NCBI GenBank assembly: GCA_011033025.1
Contig: WFMF01000248.1
Coordinates: 186,001-250,000 of the forward strand
Origin: Beroe forskalii
Taxonomy: Eukaryota; Ctenophora; Nuda; Beroida; Beroidae
DNA length: 64,000 nucleotides
Reading direction: 5' to 3'
Every line of letters begins with the position of its first letter. The stretch's first letter is position 1. Both the position numbers and the translations under genes were made by a program. The notes below the pieces were generated by a model. That model was not told the DNA's origin. It saw nothing but the letters and a program-made list of their open reading frames with translations, and made no database searches. This document shows positions 54,912 to 64,000 of the stretch, in pieces.

Positions 54912-57283
54912 TGTGTTTGTTTCCAAGTCTTTGATTGATGTTGTTACTTTCTTAATTGCGAAATTTCAAATATTTTTTGGTGCTATTCAAGTATTTACTG
55001 GAGTTTTTTTTTCTATGATTTTAATCGTGTTATAATTTCGATGTTTACGATTTTCATGATTTATTCCTTTCTTTTGGATCTTTTTTAATTTTTAATCTTT
55101 GTATCATGATTGCTGTGATGACAATGAATATTTATTGTTCTTATATGATTGTGTTGAAGGTCCATAAGGGATGATAATGATATTATAATTATGATATTTA
55201 TTCTAAATTAGTTGATGTAAACTTTCAAAGGACCATACTTGAATTTTCAGTCTGTAAATAGGAATATCATCATAAGAATATATAACAATAATATTCAATT
55301 TTAATTTTGAACATTTGAAATCTTAAATTAGTAATTAGCACAGTAAGAAAATACTAGGCTGGTACTAGTAAATTAATACATTTTAAAGTATTCTTTGTTA
55401 ATAATTATGAGTAGTAACATTTCTGTTGCAATCACTGATTAGCTGAAAATTAATTTGTTCATTTGGAAAGAGGTATAATGGACTAAATGACTAATAGCTT
55501 AATAATAGAATTGAATGAGAAAAATAGAATTTAAGTGCGAATGAACGGATTAGAAAGTAGTATCAAAACTGTTCAAAACTTTATTGTTAACTCAGAAAAA
55601 AGGAAAATTCACCTGCGCATGTTCTTTGTGTTAAATTTTATAAAACTTCCGGGCTATTACGATATTGGTAATTAGTATCATTATATTTAATTTCAGTCGA
55701 ATGTGAAGTGTGAATTTAGTTATAAATCTGAATTAAATGCGAATTAAATGTGAATTAAATTATTAATTATCACTGTTCTCTCTAATTACACACGCCGTTG
55801 AACTTTATGAAAAAACCCTTGTGTCGATATACTGATATATCGGAGATTTGCTTCGGTGTAATTTTATACCCAGAATTTAGTTTTGTACTTTGTGCTCATA
55901 TTGTAATTCATGGTAGGGTTATTTAGTTGGAAGTGAAAAAGTGCGGGAAATTGGTGATTCGTGGGGGGGGGGGATACAAGTGCAAAGGAAGAATATTCAT
56001 ACTGTCAAATTCCCATTTTGTCCCGATCAAGATAAATAAATATTGTAAATTCTGATGGGGTTGGTAGTTTTTCTCCTTCTTTATGAGTTTATGATACGTT
56101 GTTCACATACTATTCAAATTTTCTTCCCTATATTGCAATCTATCATCAAATAAGAGAAGACCGGAAAATGGGGGTTCATTGGTTGAACGGGTGTCTGGTA
56201 GGTACGCACTACGCACTACGCATACGTTACTTCACGGTTTTTACTAGAATAACCCACCACTTTTACAGCTAACTACTTGGTTTAATAAAGATAATTATGC
56301 AAAATATTAATGAGTCTTATTTAACTGCCTGCGCCCGATTGATTGCTATTTAGTCGTGACCTAATCACACTATTATTTCCCTTGTGAATTAGTGACGTTG
56401 TAACGTCTCTTGTCCGTGTCCGGGGTACATTAATTGTTTGTGCGTCATCTTTGGGTATCATTAGCGCACACACTGACAGGTTTCTTCAGCTATGGAATTG
56501 GTTTGATTGCTCTTCCAGCCGTGCCGTAATTGATCTGGTTTATAGATACCATTGATATTATATATTCGTACATTTTATATAACTCACAGCCCATGCGACA
56601 CAGCTCCTCATTCTTCTACTTGGAGGTGGTACATACTATCAGGTTGAACACGTGCTCCTTGAAAATATGCGGTGTGATGTCAGCAATTTGCCATTCTAAC
56701 TCGTGATAATGACGTCACTTTCAACCACTTATTATTCCTCAGCAACGCATTAATCATTATCATACGTCAAGCTTGTGAGCTGAAAATGGTTTAATTTTCC
56801 TGCATTGGTTTAGCTGTTAGCGTATATATTCTACTTTGATAGGTAGTTGTGGCTTGTGTTTCAAATTATCTTCAGTCTGATGAAGCTGATTATCGTCTTC
56901 TTTTGATGTTGGGCTGTGGTCACTGCTCATAGCTTCTACTTTCCTTGACCACGCTTTTCCGTATACGCTTCAATCTTCTCAGCTTCAGCGGAATTTACTA
57001 GTTTAGTAATTTATCTTTTTCCCGTTTTCCAAAACTGATTTTTGTAGTTAACTTCCTAGCGTTTTCTAGCTGCTGCTATGTTTGCAGTCGTTTCCCTCGT
57101 CAATAATTCAAGTTTTAAAGTCGTTTTATACCTTATCTTTTCAAAGTTTCAAGTCATTCCTTTCATATCCGTCTAACATGTGACTCTTTCGTCAGCATTC
57201 ATTAACCACAGGACGCACTGCAACTAACTAATAAAATGGTCGATAACGCGTCTAACTCCAATGGCTAAGTCCACTTAACCCCA
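54912..57283. other. Intergenic and 5' region of the gene at 57284
   Basis: AT-rich with no supported gene. A G10 run lies near 55963. A tandem GCACTACGCACTACGC is near 56206. A short upstream reading frame, ATG at 57236 to TAA at 57266-57268 (MVDNASNSNG), lies just before the start codon of the next gene and could act as a uORF if it is transcribed. Confidence 0.4.
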
Positions 57284-58495
57284 ATGTCTGAGTCCATCTA
57301 CATCCAGCTCCCTTCTGACGAGGAACCCGACCCTCCTGCTCCTCTCATCACCACTAAACCCACTGCCCCTCGAACACGCCGGAAAAACAAACGGTCCCAT
57401 GTCAGTTTCTCAGGGTTAGTCCTGGATAAGAAAAGGGGGAGAAGGCAGTCCGAGCCGGCGGTGAAGAGATATGTACCCCGGAGCAATGATCCGAACTCTC
57501 CTATGGCAGCCCAAAGTCCTAATTTTGAGAGAATGACTTCTTTTCCCTTGGGACATTCTGATATGGGAGGTTCTTCAAGTCGATTGATGACCCCGGAGAA
57601 TCGTTTGATGAGGTCGCCAGAACTGGTTGATACGGTGTTTGAAACCCTTTCACTTGATCCCCTGGCGTTCGCAAACCCTGATGATGCAATGAAGCATGCT
57701 GGGGATGATCCTTCCACTCAACCAAAAGAGGCGGCATCGCCGGTCCCTTCTAACCTTAAATCATCAACGGAGTTAGGATCAAAATCGCAGTCAACTGGGG
57801 CTGACCCTCACGATAGTTCAGGGGTAGCAGCGCAAGAGAAAACCCCAGTTACCCGTGATGTTGGGGTCGGTGTTCATGACAAAGACGAGGTGGATGGTGG
57901 TAGGGCATCCCAAGCAGCCAGGTCTGAGTGTGTGACTCCTGACGAGAAAGAGGAGGAGAGGAAGGACAGGAGGATGCCAAACAGGAGTTCTAGTTTACAG
58001 CTTCCTATCAAGAAAAAAGGTACGACGATCAAGGATGAAGTTTACCAATTTGCCCCTCTTAATAAGCAATTAACCTTTTGACTCACTCCACACCACCCCT
58101 CTTTGTATTGGTCTGGATGAAAAGTTAAACATTTTCATTTTGTCACATAAACTTGTTCTTACTCTTATTTAGGTAAATGAATGTAGCTTCATGGACCATG
58201 GTTCGCCAACCACATGGAATAGAAATAGATTATTACAAACCATGAAGCTACAATTAGATATTAATCGAATAAATCTCACTTCTCATCACAAATTTTATAA
58301 GTTGATAAATCTCATCTCAAATATTTTGTTCGAGCATTTGCAATGTCCCCTATTCCAGATAAGAGTGTCCGAACCCGGCCATCTGTGAAGAGCGAAGGAC
58401 CCCGGAGACCTCGATTCAGTGTTCCGAACATGAGACGCCGGGGTGGTTCTCAAGATGGCTTCCACCTTCCTGACTACTTCCACCACTACCACGAG
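57284..58495 (+). CDS. Unrecognised Ser/Pro-rich protein, first two coding exons (partial)
   Basis: Exon 1 is 57284-58019 (start MSESIYIQLPSDEEPDPPAP, donor GTACGA). Exon 2 is 58359-58495 (acceptor TATTCCAG, donor GTTAGA). Phase is kept and gives 291 residues so far. If the first intron is retained, the frame stops at 58079-58081, for a 265-residue product. The sequence is hydrophilic and rich in Ser, Pro, Arg and Lys, with likely phosphorylation sites (RRQSEPAVKR, PNRSSSLQLP, RFSVPNM) and a basic patch (PRTRRKNKRSHVSFSG). There is no signal peptide, membrane segment or known fold. It has the look of a disordered cytoplasmic N-terminus of a larger channel, transporter or scaffold; exon 2 ends DYFHHYHE. 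I do not recognise the family. The following intron extends past the window. Codon use and the splice sites make it a convincing gene. Confidence 0.75.
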
Positions 58496-61400
58496 GTTAG
58501 AGTTTGTGTAGTGTGAGAATTTGTGGTGTGACATCATTACCAAGAGGTAGAACTGTCACTGTAGGGTGTGACGAAACTAACATGATCGCTTTCATACTTT
58601 TAAACCATGCCCATTACTGCATTGTTCATTGGTCATTCACACTTTTGCATGGCATACCGTGTCGAAAGATCGTGTGGACTGCGGGTGGATTTAATCCGAC
58701 CGCAGCATTATAGGTAAACAAAAGATTAATAGTTTAGCATACAACTATGCTCAGATCTAGTTCATAGGAAGGATAATTCATAGATGCATTCTGGCGACAG
58801 AATGCACATCCGATGTGCATTAAGCTGGTATACTATAGGTTAATTCAGGTTACATCGTTACGTCACAATGTATTAATGAACTGTCTTTTGAGTAGAGGAA
58901 ATTAGACAGTGTAATATACTGTAAATTTGTAAAGCTAGTAAAGTAGGCTGTTTGATATGAACAAGTTGATATTCTAAACTATGGTTATGACGTCACTAGC
59001 TCATTTTTATGCTCAACAATCAATGGACAGTGTAATAAATGGGCAGTGTTTTGTATGAAACTACTGCACAGTGCACACGTTGTCAACCGAGTAGCATGTT
59101 CTACGTTAATCATTGCTTCAGTGGGTATAGTAGTGTGCTTATGCGGATTACTCTCCATTTTCACTGCCCTCTTCTCCGATTGTTGAATGTTGCGTGTTGA
59201 CTTGTATACACTTTACACTATACCTTATGCAAACCTTTGTGATTCAGAATATATGGCCGAAACAGTATCTTGATACAAGTAATAAACAGAGTCGCCATTT
59301 TCCAGTAAATTTTGGGCCGAGAAATTTTCCTTGTCGTGTTCATTGAGTTTAAGTTATTGTATCGAATAATTCAGTGCACATAATAAATATGTACAAATCA
59401 TAAGTTGGCAACGTCCAGAGAATTTCTGATTACAGCTGAGGCTTCATGTATTACTGTGTATTTTCGTATTTACATATTTGCCTTGCCTTGCTAATTATCA
59501 CCTCTTTGGTAATGTGAACTGAGAAATTGAAGGTCTTTGCTCTTACGTATTTCCTGAAGTATTTTAATATTTTCGTTCATGTATTCTTTTGATCCTATCT
59601 TAGTGTTGTGTTTACTTTATTAACTCAGGAGACCTTAAATAGAAATTTAGACTTTCGGTTTGTTCGTTGAATTGTTTAATAAATAATATTAATCGTAAGC
59701 TCACGGAAAGTGGAAACTCTATTTTATTTTAAATTCTTCGTAAGACAACGCGATTTGTTTTTTAGCAGTTCTGAGGTCTTTGAAGTCAGACGCTCTTCTC
59801 TCTTCAACTCTTTGGACCATGAAATTGTGATACCTCTCATGCCTGATTCTTGGGACTTGGTTTGAAGAATGATGCACAGAAAAGATCACGTAAGTGTGCC
59901 ACCAATTCGCTAATTCAAGAAAAAAATACAATTCTGAATATCTTAATTATAATTTCGTAAGAGCACGTGAATTATGTTTGTGCTTCCGCACCGAATTAAA
60001 TTTGAGCTTGCCAAGAAAATATCAAGGAAAACGAATACAAACGGGAGAAAGGAGGTGCCGTTGCTATGGAAACCAATTTTAGTGCACGTGCAGATAATGA
60101 TCAGTTCTATGCGAGTGCTTTCTAACACGCTTCTACTGTTAAATGCTGTACTGTAGATTTTGGAAATTTGACGTTTTCTTTCAAGATCTCAAGATGGACA
60201 TAACTTGAATAACGGAGGATATTTCAGATGGATTGTTATCATAAAACTGTGGCAGAGTTCGGTCTATAATCAATGCTTAGTCGGTGATAACAGTAGTAAC
60301 TGTAATTTTGAAATTGAACGCTTAGAGCAATCTAAGGTTTACAAAAAGTGTACAATTTATTCGAGTTGAATATAGGTGAAGCAGATAACCAAGAATTGAT
60401 CCTGGCCCGGGTCAATATGAAAAAAATTGTCCAATGTCAGTAATCAGTATGGGAATCAGTTGTCAGATTTAACATCATCCTGCGGAACAAAAACGGAACA
60501 AAAGTCACATGATTTAGCACAATTACTGAGACTAATCGTCGAACTATTTTTTCACCCTGCTCCTTCATAAAATTCGTTGCGTATAACTGATCTGATTGCA
60601 ATTTTTGATGCGGTAAAATTATCCAATCAATTTGAATGGTAGTGTTCAATATTTGCAAACGAGGTGCTGCGTAGCAGCGCCGAGTGAGCTGTGTGTCTGC
60701 AGGCCCAACGGGCCTGCTAGTATTTATATAATTATACATAAAACCTCCATCATCTGGCAAAAAATACAAAAAATAAGGGACCATTGTTCTAACCATCCAA
60801 ATAGATAGACTCTCTCTAATTTCTTACCTTTGCCATGGTTGGAAAAAGTTGAGTTAACACTCAAAATATGAATAATGAATAAGATCATTGATCCCTCTAT
60901 AAGGCTTTCAGAAAAAGTTAGTAGTGGGGCAATTGGCACCTTATGATAAGTTGACGATGTTTAGTAATATTTGCCTTTTTGGTAAATTGATGACCTAATC
61001 CGCATATTTGCTTATCACACGTTTACTCACGCGCACGTGACCTAGTGGCCTATATGCACATATTTTAATAGTTCTGAGGCCTAGGCCTGATATTATTAAG
61101 CTGCTACTACCTTATATTGATAATATATGCAGCTGCTGTAATATTATGTTGTGTGACAGGTCCGTAATACAGTCCGTAATACAGTCCGTAATAACGAAAT
61201 ACAGTCGACCCTAAGGAATTTACTGTTTAAGAACTTTGTAAGAAGCCGAAGAAAACTATGATAATACGTTATTATGTTTACTGCAGTGTACACTGTACAA
61301 TCATTCACTATCGATGAAAAATTCCGAAAATTTTCATCGTATATTCTTCTTCTCAAATCTGGAAGGAATACCTACGATTTACCGCGATTAATAAATGACA

Positions 61401-64000
61401 ATGATGAAGTCTAAGACTTATTATTCTGTTCCTCCCAATAACCGAGCGAAAGACGGCTTTCAACACTTATATCTGCACTCACAGAACTATTTTAAGGACG
61501 GTATTCGGTTAAAGTGGACGGTTTATTGTCATCAGTTCACCACTTTAAACCATGGCAATGACGTCATTTCAAGCTTGCCATGTTCAGGGAGTGTTAAACA
61601 GGCCAGGGCACGCTTATAACGTACAGATGTGTACTCGTGGCCTTTCTCCATTTGGGTTGTATCATGTATGTTGAATATTATATACAAATCACCGTGCGTT
61701 TTCCTGTGTACAGCATAAATATTGCCACAGCGTATTTGAATAATTTGAACTTTTCAGTGCCAGTTTAGAGTCTGATTATACCGTTGAAGCTGATGTTAGG
61801 GGTTGGGGTTGTGAATTGATGACAACAAGTTGAATATTTCATTTGTTCGTGGTATAAATTTTTTGGGCTTCTGAAGTGAAACTAAATTAATTATGGACTC
61901 CTTGACGGTTAAGCCTGAATTAAAACTTGACAACTTAATACAAGCGTTATAAAGCATAATTTAACTCTTATTTTTTATGCTAATATTTAAAAGTTGACTC
62001 ATTGATATCATGCTTCTATTCCTTCGTTTTTAATTTTTAAAACCTTTATACCAACCCAACGGTCTATCGGAACTGACACCTTGTAAAATATTCTTGCTTC
62101 ATCTTGCCTTGAATTTTGTAGTTTGTACTTGAGATTTTGTTGATACTTTGATACTCAAATATACCTAATTTGAATCGTTGCTTAGTTTAATGAATCCGTT
62201 ATGTGATGGCGTTCCACTGCTGGTATTCTACTGTTATTACAAATTTAAGTTGAAATTTATAAAGAAGTAAAGACCTTAATTCTTTTGCATCGTTATTTTC
62301 ATATTTTGACTCGATTTTGTTGCTTTGCATAGTAGCCCCAGAGCTTACCGTGTGTTGGTAAAGCTGCGCTTGACATCAGCTCCCTCCATGACGTCATCAA
62401 CGTACGCGAGGGCAATGCGAGGCAATCACCATGATGTGGAGAGGAGACCTGCCAAACAGCACTAGAGCACTATAGTATCTTACCAACAGATCCATTTGGC
62501 ATTGATCAACCAGCGGGCGAGTTGACCATCATATTTTACTCGCGCGCTAATTGCTTAATTGGTTGATTTCATGACAAGATCTCAGCATACTCGAGAAAAA
62601 CTCGGTCTGTTTCATTAAACAAAAACAATCATCAGTTAGGTTTAAAATTATCGATGTTATTATCAATGTATGTTATTATTAATTATATTATGTACGCTAT
62701 TAATTAGATTAAATTCATTATTCCTTGAATTTTATCCATCAAACTATTCAAGTAGAAGTAGGTTATGCTCACCCATCAGGAATCATCATTATGGTGCCGT
62801 TTCATTTCCATCGTCTTATCAATAATTTGAGTCATTAAAACATACCAATAAAAGAATACGTACTTACGTAAATAACTAGGACTTATTATAATAGATGAAT
62901 TTGTAGATTTTCTTATCCTCTATATTATTTTTGAAATTTTAGTTAACAGTTTTTGAATTGATCAATATATTGTCAATAACAGTTGATAAGCACTTTAATT
63001 GTCATTGGAAAGGTTTATTAAATAAGTAAATACCTTTCAATAATGTTAAGAAATGGCACGCCTTGTTACTGGACGGCATTAAATCATCTGTACGTATAAG
63101 ACAAGCGGGTCAGAAGGAATTTAGCATTATTCAGAAAACTTGGTTCATTGATTTAAAATTCACATGAGTTTTCTGTACATTATAGAATTTGTACCTACAG
63201 CAAGCTTAAAACTTGGTGACATGTGTATATTAATAGGCCTATCAGTAGAAAACCTGAAAACAGCTCTTGTAAATTCTTATTTCTTCAATTCATATTATAG
63301 GCTGCCGCTTTCATAAGATTTTTGGAGGAAGATCCAGTTCTGTGTCGTACTTTTCCATACTTTTGAGCCCATATTTGTAAAAGAGTCACCTCTATCAGTG
63401 ATAGAGGTGAATCTCTTCGGAAATCATGATGAATTAAATTTCTAAAAACGATAATTAACGATCTACTGCATTAGGAATAGTGTTATCACTGACACTGTTA
63501 ATATTTCTTACGTTTGTCAGCGACTAACTGACTCAGGGCTGTTGCCATGGTATCTGGTATTTACACCCTTACGACTACCAACATTACGGCTTACTTTCCG
63601 TCGACACAAGCAATTTGCACAATTTGAATTCTTTTTCTGTTCTGTCTCCGCCATACTTGTTTTTAAGTGTTTTACGTTTAGCTTTCAGTCGTTTCTATTT
63701 TTGTCGAATATTTGCCGTGCCCGAAAAAGAGCCGGTCAATCGCTCGACGCTCAAACGCCACAATCTCACCATGTACTACTAGAAAAACTTTGCAAACCAA
63801 CCGAATTAGAAAGTCTTTTAATTTCCAGAACTCCATTAGAGAGAATTAGCTCCAGATTTTTAAAATTACTCTCAAATCAGCTATGGGTGGCGCGCACATT
63901 AATTTATATCGCGTTTGAGAATTTGACGTCATTATCATGGTTTTTAGTGGTGAATTAGTGACGTAATTACAGTGGTTGATAATTATAACGTCATCCCGTC
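58496..64000 (+). other. Long intron or intergenic region to window end
   Basis: No exon could be supported in these 5.5 kb. It is AT-rich, with isolated ACGTCA-containing segments near 58970, 61560 and 63920-63998 that resemble the short dispersed elements elsewhere. ACAGTCCGTAATACAGTCCG is a short tandem repeat near 61165-61195. A perfect 25-base palindrome lies at 63386-63410. Reading frames such as the one at 63542-63958 show no family resemblance. Confidence 0.45.

Noticed and set aside
63386-63410. Palindrome TCACCTCTATCAGTGATAG and on, containing the core of the bacterial tet operator
   Set aside because: The 15-base match CTATCAGTGATAGAG is striking, but there is no tet gene, bacterial context or vector sequence nearby. 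Chance or a short hairpin is more likely.
63542-63958. 138-residue reading frame near the window end
   Set aside because: No recognisable domain, signal peptide or splice context, and its composition resembles AT-rich non-coding sequence.

Overview
This is AT-rich nuclear DNA from an animal. Spliced GT-AG and GC-AG introns, orthologues of animal genes (ASK-type MAP3K, BPNT1, CNRIP1, a DHHC-family protein), LINE reverse-transcriptase relics, MITEs and many minisatellites all point to an invertebrate metazoan. I cannot name the species. All exon models below were built by hand from splice sites, codon phase and family resemblance.

Layout. (1) 441-2194, + strand: the last four coding exons of an ASK1/MAP3K5-like kinase, with its C-terminal coiled coil and SAM domain. 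One intron starts with a minisatellite that repeats the splice donor. (2) 3200-8435: a 5.2 kb foldback-type element made of two long arms of GATC-rich tandem repeats in opposite orientation. (3) 8728-25978, - strand: a 12-exon gene resembling CSPP1 (a centrosomal/ciliary protein). Its 7.6 kb intron holds two + strand genes that both look broken: a Gln-repeat/PAN/Sushi surface protein (16880-19077) and an intronless AIG1/GIMAP-like gene with a degenerate P-loop (20176-21349). Other introns carry minisatellites and an antisense LINE relic. (4) 26768-27482: two inverted MITEs around a GC-rich core. (5) 28140-30684, + strand: a six-exon DHHC-family membrane protein whose catalytic tetrapeptide reads RGHW. 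A complete intronless DUF2237 gene (28685-29068) lies in its second intron.

(6) 32209-42398, + strand: a complete BPNT1-like 3'(2'),5'-bisphosphate nucleotidase in seven exons. Its 7.1 kb last intron holds a 22-bp minisatellite, a 5'-truncated LINE, a MITE and a small two-exon membrane-protein gene on the - strand. (7) 43957-54783, + strand: three tandem CNRIP1-like genes. Copies A and B come from a recent segmental duplication that cut off the end of copy A. Copy B is intact, although its introns contain satellites, a LINE relic and a TA-flanked MITE. Copy C is older and intact. Intron 2 begins with GCAAGT in all three. (8) 57284-58495, + strand: the first two coding exons of an unrecognised basic, Ser/Pro-rich protein whose following intron runs to the end of the window.

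The genes do not form a pathway. What ties the window together is genome structure: nested genes, local duplication, several inverted-repeat element families and repeated use of GC donors. The strongest items for follow-up are the RGHW protein inside a conserved DHHC frame, the foldback element at the apparent end of the CSPP1-like gene, and the CNRIP1 cluster, where copy A preserves the empty site of the copy B insertion.
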